DNA from: CAWCTB01 sp963798275
Lineage (GTDB): Bacteria > Acidobacteriota > Terriglobia > Terriglobales > Acidobacteriaceae
Length of the DNA: 64,000 nt
Direction of reading: 5' to 3'
Assembly: GCA_963798275.1 (NCBI GenBank)
Contig: CAWCTB010000033.1
Location: 3,444 to 67,443 of the forward strand
Part shown: piece by piece, positions 55,705-64,000 of the stretch
How the letters are laid out: each line of letters begins with the position of its first letter
How positions within the stretch are numbered: position 1 is the stretch's first letter
The notes under the pieces: generated by a model
Told to the model about the DNA's origin: nothing
What the model saw: only the letters and a program-made list of their open reading frames with translations
The model's database searches: none
Made by a program: the position numbers and the translations under genes

Positions 55705-58409
55705 CTAATCGGCGCGCAAGGCAGTCCAGGGATCGATACTGGCAGCCCTGCGCGCGGGAATGAGGCTGGCGAGCATGGCCACGAAGGCGACGCCGCCGGC
55801 GGCCAGCGAGTAGCTCAACGCGTCATACGGTTTCACTTCATAAAGGGTGGAGGTGAGCGCCCTGGCGACAAGAACGGCCAGCGGCAGACCGATGGCCACG
55901 CCGATCGCCGTCAGAGCCAAGCTGTCGCGCAGCATGCTCCACACGACCTGCGAGGGCCGGGCGCCTACCGCCATGCGTATGCCAATCTCCACCGTGCGGT
56001 TGCTGACGCGGTAGGCCAGCGTGCCATAGAGGCCAGTAGCAATGAGTATTACCGCCAGCAAGCCGAAGAATCCCGCCCGCCGGGCAAAGAGCAGTTGCTG
56101 TGAGATGGTGGTTTCATACTGGGCGCGTTGGGTCATGGGCTGGATCAGCGGCAGGTTCGTATCCATTTGCCATACCACCTTTTGCACCGCGGGCAGGATG
56201 GCCAGTGGCTCGCCATGGACGCGCATCTCCACATGCATTTCGCCTACGGCGACGCTCTGGGTGTAGGCCGACCACGACATTGGTATGGGCGCTTCGTCGA
56301 TGCTGCGGTATTTATGGTTCTTCACTACGCCCACGATGACCCGGTCGTTTTTCGGGTCGTCGCCGGCAATGCGGTGTCCCAGCGGGTTCTGATTGGGCAG
56401 GAAGCGCTCCGCGAACAACTGGTTCACTATCGCCACATGGGGAGCGCTAACTGTATCCGCGTCGGTGAAGTCGCGCCCTGCCAGCACCGGCACACCCAGG
56501 GTGTGGAAGAAATCGGGTCCTACCACATTGCTGCGCACCGTTCGAGATTCACCGTTGGGCATGACGGGGGGCTTGCCATCGACGATCGCATCCCGGTTGT
56601 TCGACCACCACGATCCGAGACGGCTCTCCATGACGGTCACCGACTCGACACCCGGCAACACCCGCAACTTGCGAATCAACTCCTGATAAAACGCCAGGCC
56701 TTCGGCATAGGAATGAAGGTTCTGCGGGTTCACGCCGAACACGACCAGTCCGGTGGCGCGTATTCCCAGCGGAACATTCTCCAGATTGCGCAGGGTGCGA
56801 ATCAGCAGCCCGGCCGCAACCAGCAGTACCAGGCATAGCGCCATCTGCAGGGTGACGATGATCTTGCCGCTGCGCGTCTTGCCGGCGTCGGTATTGGAGG
56901 TGGCGGAAGATGTCTTCAATGCCAGTCCGGGTCCCACCGCCAGGGCGGCCCGCAGCGGCGCCAGTCCAAACAACAGCGCAGCCAGGAGCAGGATGCCCAA
57001 GGTGAACGACAGGACAAGCCTGTCGGGCGCAAGGCTGGTCTCGATCTCCGCCCATGCGCCCAGCGCCCGGGTGGCCCACAGAGCGAAGAGCCACGCCAGT
57101 GCCCCGCCCAACGCAACCAGCAGCAGGCTTTCGGTGAGCAACTGGCGAAACAGGTTTCCGCGTCCAGCGCCCAGCGCCAGGCGTAAGGAAAATTCGCGCC
57201 GCCGGGTGGCATTGCGCGCCAGCAACAGCATGACGATGTTGCTGAGTGCGATCAGCAAGACCAGTCCCACCATCGCCATCAGCATGCGAAGCGGTTTGCC
57301 GTACTGCTCGTCGTGTCCGGGAAAGCCGTTGGCATCCTGCAAGGTCAACCGGGGAGTCGCTTCGCCTGATTCGGGATTGCCCAGGCCGATATAGGCGGCG
57401 GTTTGAAAGACAGGCTGCAATTGTGCGACTGCTTGTGCCTTGGTCACGCCCGGAGCCCGACGCGCCAGCATCCGCAAACACCACCAGGTGGGCATTCCGT
57501 GTAGATCTTGCCTTCATACGCGGGATTGCCCCAGGCATTCAGTTCGGGACGATTCTGCAATGGAATCCAGAAATCGGTGGAGGTGCCGGCTTCCACCCCC
57601 TCAAAGCCGGCAGCGGCAACGCCCACAATGGTGAAGGGCACTCCCTTCACATACAGGGTGTTTCCCACAGCGTCGGGACTGCGCGAGAAGCGCCGCGTCC
57701 AGTAGCCGTAGCTGATCACAGCGACAGGTGCATGGCCGGCTTCATCCTCTGCGGAGAACCCGCGTCCCCGGGCCAGCTTTACGCCCAGCCCGGAAAAGAA
57801 ATTGCCGCTCACCATGTCAGCTTCCGTCTCCTCGGGCTGGGCTCCAATGCGCACTGCGACTTTGTCGGTAGACAGCGGCACATATGCCATTACGGCTTGC
57901 AACGCGCCATGCTGCTGACGCAGGGCCTCGTAGACGGGATAGGAGAACGTCGCGTGCCAATCAACCGTCCCGGTGCGGTGGGGCGGGCTCGACGTGTTGA
58001 GATACACTACGCGCTCGGGGTCGGCCACCGGCAGGGACCGGAGCAGTACCGCGTTCATCACGCTGAAGACCGCAGTGTTGGCGCCGATACCCAGGGCCAG
58101 GGTGAGCACGCAGACCAGGGTGAATGCGGGAGTCTTGCCCAACTGGCGGACGCCGTAGCGCAGGTCCATCCACAGGGCGTCCACGGCCGATTCCCAGCCC
58201 GCCGCCCTTACGTTCTGCTTCACGGTCTCCATACTGCCGATCTCCACCCGGGCGGCGCGCAAGGCCGCTTCCCGGCTCATGCCGCGCCGCATCTGGTCAG
58301 CGGCGGCGGACTCCAGATAAACGCGCAACTCCTCGTCCATCTCGCGGCTTCGCTGTTCTTTCCGAAACACCGCCCGGATGCCCCTTACCAGCTCTCGCAG
58401 CACCGCCAT
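55705..58409 (-). CDS. ADOP-type (duplicated FtsX/MacB-like) permease (one frameshift)
   Basis: ABC-type permease of the acidobacterial duplicated orphan permease family: two FtsX/MacB_PCD units in one chain. First unit: GKTPAFTLVCVLTLALGIGA, NTAVFSVMNAVLLRSLP, then the periplasmic MacB domain; second: ALSNIVMLLLARNATRRREF, VEIGIRMAVGARPSQVVWSM and LIPARRAASIDPWTALRAD at the end. N-terminal cytoplasmic helix EMDEELRVYLESAAADQMRR is typical of ADOP proteins. A one-base loss near 57493 splits it into two frames. About 901 residues after repair. The ATPase partner is not present. 12 bases after the PadR gene, so an operon. Confidence 0.87.
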
Positions 58410-58421
58410 GCACCCTTTCTG

Positions 58422-58751
58422 CTAGGCTTCCAGGATCCTGCCAATCGCGGCGATCTGGCGTCCCCACAACTTGGTTTCGTCCTTCAGCGCGGTGCGGCCG
58501 CGATCGGTGAGGACGTAATATTTCGCGCGGCGATTATTTTCGGTGGCGCGCCACTCCGCCTTGATCCTGCCGGCCCGTTCCATGCGGCTAAGAGCCGGAA
58601 ATAACGATCCGGGATTGACCCGAAACACTCCCTTGCTGATTTGCCCGATGCGAAGCGCGATGCCATAGCCGTGCATGGGCTCCAAGGCGAGCGTCTTCAG
58701 GATGAGCATCTCCAATGTTCCCTGCACCAGATCGCTGGGCTTGTCAGGCAT
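58422..58751 (-). CDS. PadR-family transcriptional regulator
   Basis: 109-residue winged-helix regulator: VQGTLEMLILKTLALEPMHG and GYGIALRIGQISKGVFRVNP with GSLFPALSRMERAGRIKAEW and the wing NNRRAKYYVLTDRGRTAL. PadR genes regularly precede ADOP permeases in Acidobacteria and probably control them in response to a ligand. The leader carries a promoter with a palindrome in its spacer (58780-58808), which suggests autoregulation. Start ATG at 58751. Confidence 0.9.
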   Translation of the reverse strand: MPDKPSDLVQGTLEMLILKTLALEPMHGYGIALRIGQISKGVFRVNPGSLFPALSRMERAGRIKAEWRATENNRRAKYYVLTDRGRTALKDETKLWGRQIAAIGRILEA

Positions 58752-58779
58752 AGGTCCCCGGCTCCTCTAGATTATCCAG

Positions 58780-58808
58780 AGTAGAAACGGTTTCCACTAG
58801 ATTGTCAA
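58780..58808 (-). promoter_or_regulatory. Putative padR promoter with operator in the spacer
   Basis: On the minus strand TTGACA (58803-58808), a 17-base spacer, then TCTACT (58780-58785) as -10. The spacer carries a perfect palindrome GAAAC-N-GTTTC (58784-58794). Direct repeats CTAGATTATC (58768-58777) and CTAGATTGTC (58797-58806) flank it. Confidence 0.6.
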
Positions 58809-58917
58809 GAGGAAGGGATGCGCCTGGGACGCGGATGGCCGGCGCGATCGGGGTGAGACAATCGAAAACTCTTTGGCAACGACTCGGTCGCAGCCAGTCG
58901 TCACCGTCAAACCAGTG

Positions 58918-59215
58918 TCACGGTCGAGCGATTAGTTGTTCGCGCAGGTCAGAGTTGGCCGCCAGGTCGATGCAGGTCCACGCCATGGCCAGGGCCGCCA
59001 TCTTCCAGTGCCTTATCCGCGTCCGGGGTGACGCAGTGGGCGGCGAATTCCGGCTGATGGTTCACGGCGGGCAAGGAATTGATGCCGATCATGGGATGGA
59101 TGGAGGGCATGGCGAGCGAGACGTTGCCCATGTCGGTGGAGCCGGTCGGCCGGGTTTCCCATTCGCCGAGATCCGGAAATGCGACGCCTCGGGCGAATCG
59201 TCGCTAGTGTTTCGT
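58918..59215 (-). pseudogene. C-terminal remnant of an M20-family amidohydrolase/peptidase
   Basis: The minus strand encodes TRPTGSTDMGNVSLAMPSIH, INSLPAVNHQPEFAAHCVTP and, after a frame change near 58993, ALAMAWTCIDLAANSDLREQ, which is the end of an M20 zinc amidohydrolase (the STDMGNVS and PSIHP blocks hold the dimer and metal-site His). Nothing of the N-terminal two thirds is present, and the region upstream does not read as protein. A deletion relic next to the padR promoter. Confidence 0.65.
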
Positions 59216-59349
59216 AGAAGCGGCCTTCTTCATTGCTGCCAAGGGGTCGTCACAACGCCCGGTTGGGGAGGGAATTCGCGGTAGATGCACGCGGGATCTC
59301 GCTTCCTCACCCGGAGGGGTAAGTTGACCGCGATTCTACAACGGCCAGT

Positions 59350-60087
59350 TTACGCGGTCAGGCTGAGGTCGTGGTTCAGGCGGAAGCGGAGGCGGCGTTC
59401 CGCGGCGAATCCAACATCCTTCTTGCCCGTCACGAAAGCGGTTGTGGTGCCGGCAACTGCCCCTATGCCGCTGCCAATCAGCGCTCCCTTGCCGCCCGCA
59501 GCCAGCGCGCCGATGATGGCGCCGCCGCCGGTGCCACCGCCGATCCAGCCCCAGTTACGTTTCTTGTGGGAAGCGCCACGCGCGACGATGTGAGAGGTGG
59601 TGAACGGAACCTCCAGCTGGTTGATGAGTGCGCTGTCCAGAGTCAGTCCGAGTTCGCCGGGATGGCGGAGTCGCCCGGAGCGCCGTGCGATCACCACATG
59701 GCCGGTTACCGGAGTGCCTACCGGGATGACGGTGCGGTCGTCGAGGACGATGGGTTCATCAACCACCGCGTCGAAGCGTTCGCCCGGCACCGCCGACGCA
59801 CTGGAAAGTCCCTGTTGGAGACGGACGGTGATGGATGTCCCAGCTGGTATGACTATTGGCTCAGGCGCAGGGTTGGCAGCAGCCTGCGTGCCGCTGTTGG
59901 CGGAATTGTTCGCGGGCGCCCCAGAGGACTGGTCTGCCGCATTGTTGCCAGGGGCCGCGGGGTTGGCGCTGTTCTGAGACGCGGAAGGTTGGTTGTCAGA
60001 GGCCGGCGCCTTCGCCGACTTGCTACAACCAGTCAGTGCCAGGCAAAGGAGCAAGATACCTGAAATGACGTGGCGGTTCGCCTGCAT
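59350..60087 (-). CDS. Exported lipoprotein with glycine-zipper C-terminus
   Basis: 245 residues. Lipobox LALTGCSKS at about residue 20, then a low-complexity Ala/Asn/Ser/Pro linker (residues 25-80), a beta-rich domain (IVIPAGTSITVRLQQGLSSA, VDEPIVLDDRTVIPVGTPVT) like the TrbI/VirB10-type or BON-adjacent beta modules seen in acidobacterial lipoproteins, and a Gly-rich hydrophobic patch (GGGTGGGAIIGALAAGGKGA) of glycine-zipper type that can insert in a membrane. ATG at 60087 follows GGAGG; the ORF start at 60123 is less likely. Role probably structural in the envelope. Confidence 0.75.
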   Translation of the reverse strand: MQANRHVISGILLLCLALTGCSKSAKAPASDNQPSASQNSANPAAPGNNAADQSSGAPANNSANSGTQAAANPAPEPIVIPAGTSITVRLQQGLSSASAVPGERFDAVVDEPIVLDDRTVIPVGTPVTGHVVIARRSGRLRHPGELGLTLDSALINQLEVPFTTSHIVARGASHKKRNWGWIGGGTGGGAIIGALAAGGKGALIGSGIGAVAGTTTAFVTGKKDVGFAAERRLRFRLNHDLSLTA

Positions 60088-60405
60088 GAGAGGCCTCCTG
60101 ACTACGTACGTAGCAGACACCATGCCGTTCAGGTAAAACTCCCAGGATCAATGGATTGAGACATTACGGGCAATCGCAGGAGGTGCAATTTTTACACGCA
60201 CAGGTTCACCCTGACATGTAGTTTGGGGATACTGAGAACACCCTCGGGCCCCTGGCTGGGTTGGATGCACCCTCTGGTAGCGAGAAGGGGTGCCGCAAGT
60301 ATTTTATAAGGCGATCGCGCCCCGTAATTTCGGGCCACACCTCGAAAGGGACCTACTGCGGGGAACGTCATGACGGTAGTAAATGCGGGCGGGATGGCGT
60401 CGCAA

Positions 60406-61158
60406 TTACTGGGGCTCTGCCGCCTGGAGTTGCGGCTGAGTCGCGCCGTGCGCCTCGGCAGACGTCGCGGTTTCCAGAGAGTTGGTCATGAGGCGGACTT
60501 CGACACGGCGGTTCTCGGCGCGGCCTTTGGCGGAGGTATTTTTGGCGACGGGGTTATCTTCGCCCAATCCGATGACATAGATCTGGTGCGCGGGGATTCC
60601 GTAGTTAGAGGCGAGGTACTGAATAACGGCCTGGGCACGCCGCTGGCTGAGCTGGTAGTTGTAGTTGGCGGGGCCGGTCGAATCGGCGAAGCCATGCACT
60701 TCGATCAGGTAGTGGCGCTGGTTCTGAATCTGCCGGCCGAAGGTGTCGAGGGTTTGTTGGTCTTTCCTGGTCAGACTGGCCTTGTCAAAACCGAAGGTAA
60801 CAGTGGTGGGCTCGCCAACCGGCTGGTAGTTGTCGAGGTTCTCGACAGTTCCCGCCAGGCTGGTGACGCGGCCAGCCACCTGAGTTGCGCTCTGATTGGC
60901 CTGATCGGCGGCGTGTCCGGCGGCCAAGGCTTTCTGGTTGGCGGCATCGGCAGCGGAGGTCGCCTGCTGGATGCCCTGCTGCGAGTGGCTGTCGACGTCC
61001 TTGATGTCGCGAGTATTTTTCGCGGTTTGCTCATCTAATTCATTGACCTGGTTGACGGTGGGCGTCACCTGGTTGCGAACATATTTTTTCGAGGCACAGC
61101 CGAGAGCAAACGGCAAACTTCCGGCGACCAGCACTGCAAGAACGGTAATGCGGTTCAT
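60406..61158 (-). CDS. OmpA-family lipoprotein
   Basis: 250 residues. Lipobox FALGCASKK, an alpha-helical coiled-coil segment of Ala/Gln/Asn-rich heptads (residues 40-110, as in Lpp-like stalks), and a C-terminal OmpA domain: TVTFGFDKASLTRKDQQTLD, IEVHGFADSTGPANYNYQLS, SQRRAQAVIQYLA and AENRRVEVRL. The Asp and Arg that grip diaminopimelate are present, so it should anchor the outer membrane to peptidoglycan. ATG at 61158, preceded by AAGGAGTCCCC at fitting distance. Single gene; 318 bases before it on the same strand lies the glycine-zipper lipoprotein gene downstream. Confidence 0.88.
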   Translation of the reverse strand: MNRITVLAVLVAGSLPFALGCASKKYVRNQVTPTVNQVNELDEQTAKNTRDIKDVDSHSQQGIQQATSAADAANQKALAAGHAADQANQSATQVAGRVTSLAGTVENLDNYQPVGEPTTVTFGFDKASLTRKDQQTLDTFGRQIQNQRHYLIEVHGFADSTGPANYNYQLSQRRAQAVIQYLASNYGIPAHQIYVIGLGEDNPVAKNTSAKGRAENRRVEVRLMTNSLETATSAEAHGATQPQLQAAEPQ

Positions 61159-61429
61159 CAAGGGGACTCCTTCACTCCTGCGGCAACGACAGCGGAAATA
61201 GGGCCGTTGGCGGCTGGGCCGCTTGCCGTGCAAGCTGAGAGTGCACGTGACGTGCCACTGGTGAGCTTCGGCTAGCTCAAGAATTGCGCCTTGTTTTGAT
61301 GAAGTTGCGACCAGGCGTAGAGGGTGGCGGCAGGCTGGAGCGGGGCGCCGGAGAATCCTGACGTGAAGAGTAGAATTTTTACCGGGCCGTCGAGCGGCAA
61401 CAAGTCCCAGCTAGGTGGTTTCAGTGGAG

Positions 61430-61545
61430 GGGTAGACCGATTTCCCGCAGGGGCTAAAGCCCGACTTCGCGGTTGCTGTTAGCGGCACGGCTGAAAGCCG
61501 TGCCCATTCAAAACACTTCGCGATCGGCTTTTTCGCAGCCTGCTT
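61430..61545. repeat. Two-hairpin intergenic element ahead of uvrC
   Basis: GGGC-TAAA-GCCC at 61451-61462 and GGCACGGCTGAAAGCCGTGCC-type hairpin (one extra loop base) at 61484-61504, then cattcaaaac. A gtagaccga lead-in (61431-61439) also precedes the copy at 25618. The remaining gap 61159-61555 shows no gene. The cggctttttcgcagcctgc end (about 61531-61549) is the reverse complement of the ctgcggaaaa motif seen at 27 and 42183. Confidence 0.75.
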
Positions 61546-61555
61546 CATTGCACGA

Positions 61556-63406
61556 ATGGATCTGCACGAGAAAATACGGACGCTTCCCACCTCGCCCGGG
61601 GTGTACCTGTACAAGAATGCCGATGGGATGGTCATTTACGTCGGCAAGGCGAAGAACCTGCGGTCGCGGGTGCGGTCGTATTTCGTGGAAGGTGTCGCAG
61701 AAAATGCCAAGACCGGCACACTCTTACGGGAAGCCGTCGATCTTGATTACATCGTGGTCGACAATGAGAAGGAAGCGCTCGCCCTCGAGAACAACCTGAT
61801 CAAGCAGAAGAAGCCACGCTACAACATTCTGCTGCGCGATGACAAAACCTATCCCTACATCAAGCTGACCATTAGCGAGCGCTATCCGCGGGTGTACCCG
61901 ACGCGGCGCTTGCGCAAGGATGGATCGCTCTACTACGGACCGTTCTTTCCCACCAGCCTGGCCTACCGGCTGGTTGACCTGATTCACCGGCACTTCCTGA
62001 TTCCGTCGTGCAAGCTCGATCTGAACCGTTATTATCCGCGGCCCTGCCTGCAGTACTACATCGGGAGGTGCCTGGGGCCGTGCGTCGAGGGGCTGACCAC
62101 AAACGAGCGCTATGCCGAAGCGGTGCACGACGTGAAGATGTTTCTGGAAGGCCGGGGCGCCGATTTAAGCCGCTCGTTGCAGCAGCGCATGAATGCCGCC
62201 GCGGAACGGGAACAGTACGAGCTGGCGGCCAAGTATCGCGACCTGATCTCGACCGTGGAGCTGCTGGAACAGAAGCAGCGCATCGCGGCGGTGTCCGGCG
62301 ACGATGCGGACGTGTTCGGCTATCACTACGAAAACGAGATGCTGGCGGTCAACCTCTTCCACATGCGGGGAGGCAAAATTCTGGACCGGCGCGAGTTTTT
62401 CTGGGAGGAGCTAGGCGAGATCATGGCCGGATCGGGATTCGAGCCTGGAGAATTCTTCTCGGCCCTGCTGAAGCAGGTCTACCTTGACCAGCAGTACGTG
62501 CCGCACACCATTTACGTTCCGGTGGACTTCGACGATCGAGCTACCCTGGAAGACGCCCTGTCGGAGGGACGGGAGCGGCGGGTGCAAATCGTGGTTCCGC
62601 AGCGGGGCGAGAAGCGGTCGCTGGTTGACCTGGTCGGCCAAAACGCGAAGCAGGCCTATGACCAGCGCTTCCGGGTGATGAAACCGGCGGCCAAAGCCAT
62701 CCAGGAGGCGCTGCAGGACGTGCTGATGCTGCCGGAGGCACCACGGCGGATCGAGTGCTTCGATATTTCGCATATTCAGGGGGCGGAGACGGTGGCGTCG
62801 ATGGTGGTGTGGGAAGACGGCAAGATGAAGAAGTCGGACTATCGCAAGTTCATCATCAAGACGGTTGACGGCGTGGACGATTTTGCGTCGATGCGCGAGG
62901 TGGTGACGCGCCGCTACAAGCGGGTGCAGGAAGAGGGGCAGAAGATGCCCAGCCTGGTGCTGATCGACGGCGGCATCGGCCAACTGCACGCGGCGGCACA
63001 GGCGCTGGAGGCGCTGCAGATTGTGAACCAGCCGCTGGCCGCGATTGCGAAGCGGGAAGAAATCATCTACGTGCAGGGGCAGGAAGATGACCCAGTGATA
63101 CTGGACCGGCACTCTCCGGTGCTGCACCTGGTGCAACTGGTGCGCGACGAGGCGCATCGCTTTGCCATCACATTTCACCGTAAGCGGCGTGAAATTCGCG
63201 ACCGCCAGACGGAACTGGCGGAGATACCAGGCATCGGCGAACGTACGACCAAGCGCCTGTTGCAGCATTTCGGAAGCCTGCAAGCGGTGAAGCAGGCGGA
63301 CGCGGCCGCGCTGGCAGCGGTGGTCAACCGCGCCCAGGCGGACGCAATTTGGCGCCACTTTCGCGGGCAGATGCCGCAGCCGGCGCAACCTTCCGGGCAG
63401 GAGTGA
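61556..63406 (+). CDS. uvrC: Excinuclease ABC subunit C
   Basis: Nuclease of nucleotide excision repair, makes both cuts around a lesion held by UvrB. GIY-YIG domain at residues 10-95 (SPGVYLYKNADGMVIYVGKA), UVR motif near 200-235 (EREQYELAAKYRDLISTVEL), C-terminal nuclease domain with CFDISHIQGAETVASMVVWE and LIDGGIGQL, and a tandem helix-hairpin-helix end (IPGIGERTTKRLLQHFGSLQ). 616 residues, full length, intact. Start at the ATG at 61556, where homology begins. Confidence 0.96.
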   Translation: MDLHEKIRTLPTSPGVYLYKNADGMVIYVGKAKNLRSRVRSYFVEGVAENAKTGTLLREAVDLDYIVVDNEKEALALENNLIKQKKPRYNILLRDDKTYPYIKLTISERYPRVYPTRRLRKDGSLYYGPFFPTSLAYRLVDLIHRHFLIPSCKLDLNRYYPRPCLQYYIGRCLGPCVEGLTTNERYAEAVHDVKMFLEGRGADLSRSLQQRMNAAAEREQYELAAKYRDLISTVELLEQKQRIAAVSGDDADVFGYHYENEMLAVNLFHMRGGKILDRREFFWEELGEIMAGSGFEPGEFFSALLKQVYLDQQYVPHTIYVPVDFDDRATLEDALSEGRERRVQIVVPQRGEKRSLVDLVGQNAKQAYDQRFRVMKPAAKAIQEALQDVLMLPEAPRRIECFDISHIQGAETVASMVVWEDGKMKKSDYRKFIIKTVDGVDDFASMREVVTRRYKRVQEEGQKMPSLVLIDGGIGQLHAAAQALEALQIVNQPLAAIAKREEIIYVQGQEDDPVILDRHSPVLHLVQLVRDEAHRFAITFHRKRREIRDRQTELAEIPGIGERTTKRLLQHFGSLQAVKQADAAALAAVVNRAQADAIWRHFRGQMPQPAQPSGQE

Positions 63407-63418
63407 GTTAACAGGGTT

Positions 63419-63880
63419 ATGCGAGAAATGGATGAGTCTCGATTGCGGGCGTTGTGGCTGTGCGCCCTGGTTACCGTGATCATCGGGGCGGCAGGCTTTG
63501 CGTTCGACCGAATGCTGATCAGGGAAGGCATACGCCGCACGGACATCCTGATCTTGTCGAATGGGCTGACCGGGGTGGTGGGAGGAGCGTTGTTTTACGA
63601 ACTGAGCCGGATCATGCGCGAACGGCGCGAGATCACGCAGCAGCGCTTGCGGACCATCGCGGAGATGAACCATCACATACGCAATGCCCTGCAGGTCATA
63701 AGTTACGCTGCAATTTCCGACCGCCATGAAGATTCCATCGAGCTCATCAGCCGGTCGGTGGAGCGGATCGAATGGTCGCTGCGGGAGGTCCTTCCCGGAT
63801 ACGCCCCTGGCGAGAGTAAGGAAGCTTCCGAACAACCGGCGCGCGAACCGCACCCCGCCGGTAAACACGCCGGTACATAG
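63419..63880 (+). CDS. Membrane protein with histidine-kinase-like dimerisation helix, no ATPase domain
   Basis: 153 residues. Two transmembrane helices at about 10-28 (LRALWLCALVTVIIGAAGFA) and 45-62 (ILILSNGLTGVVGGALFYEL), then a cytoplasmic helix with an H-box-like pattern RTIAEMNHHIRNALQVISYA and a second helix IELISRSVERIEWSLREVLP, the arrangement of a sensor-kinase DHp hairpin. No catalytic ATPase domain follows; the protein ends in a short Pro/Ser tail. It could be a phosphotransfer or dimer partner, or a truncated kinase. ATG at 63419 lies 13 bases after the uvrC stop, so it is co-transcribed. Confidence 0.6.
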   Translation: MREMDESRLRALWLCALVTVIIGAAGFAFDRMLIREGIRRTDILILSNGLTGVVGGALFYELSRIMRERREITQQRLRTIAEMNHHIRNALQVISYAAISDRHEDSIELISRSVERIEWSLREVLPGYAPGESKEASEQPAREPHPAGKHAGT

Positions 63881-64000
63881 GTTCCATCGCCGGTCGCGGT
63901 TGTACTCGGGCCGGGTGCTGCGTAAGATCACGGGCGTGGTGAAGAACTGATATTCCGTGCCATGCAAAACCTATGTCCTCAAGCGAAGAACTGGAACACC

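Noticed and set aside
62411..63967. Long minus-strand frame opposite uvrC
   Set aside because: uvrC is unmistakable; the antisense frame is His/Leu/Arg-rich without motifs.

Overview
The window looks like a GC-rich chromosome segment from an acidobacterium, probably of the Koribacter/Terriglobia type. The support is indirect but consistent: an ADOP-type permease beside a PadR regulator, a winged-helix/TolB-propeller regulator, a short exported protein of a kind common in that phylum, a PEP-CTERM protein, a NusG-like gene heading the exopolysaccharide operon, and many short intergenic palindromes. No rRNA, tRNA, CRISPR array or intact insertion sequence was seen.

Layout. 0.5-3.3 kb (minus): TolC-like channel and RND adaptor, both with palindromic repeats at their 5' ends. 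3.5-8.8 kb: OsmC protein, an ECF sigma factor fused to a zinc-finger anti-sigma domain, a PEP-CTERM protein, a heme-type DUF3365/HAMP sensor and a Ser/Thr kinase. 8.9-13.3 kb (minus): a second RND pump and adaptor, full length but broken by more than ten single-base frameshifts. 13.5-19.1 kb: a carbamoyltransferase/SxtJ-like/DUF5989 module with two SGNH hydrolases and the deletion remnant of a third. 19.4-25.6 kb: small exported protein, winged-helix/TolB regulator, and an IclR regulator divergent from isocitrate lyase with two matching operator-like palindromes between them. 25.7-33.4 kb: M15 peptidase, an unknown Cys/His-motif protein, a lower-GC island of unknown exported and membrane proteins, galE and sodC.

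33.8-48.9 kb (plus) is the main functional block, an exopolysaccharide operon with mostly overlapping genes: NusG/RfaH-like antiterminator, initiating sugar-phosphate transferase, Wzc-like co-polymerase/tyrosine kinase, Wza-like exporter, three kinase or nucleotidyltransferase-like genes, GT4, Wzy-like polymerase, GT2, GT4, a nucleotide-sugar epimerase and a WecG/TagA glycosyltransferase. No Wzx flippase is visible. 49.3-64 kb carries a GT-C membrane glycosyltransferase, a TPR protein, a HEAT-repeat protein, PadR plus ADOP permease, an M20 peptidase remnant, two envelope lipoproteins (one OmpA-like), uvrC, and a membrane-anchored histidine-kinase-like dimerisation helix lacking an ATPase domain.

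Two themes run through the window. First, about 15 intergenic hairpins share a C-N4-G core while their arms change in a compensated way. Second, many genes carry single-base frameshifts that are cured by removing one base, which points to consensus errors at least as much as to decay.
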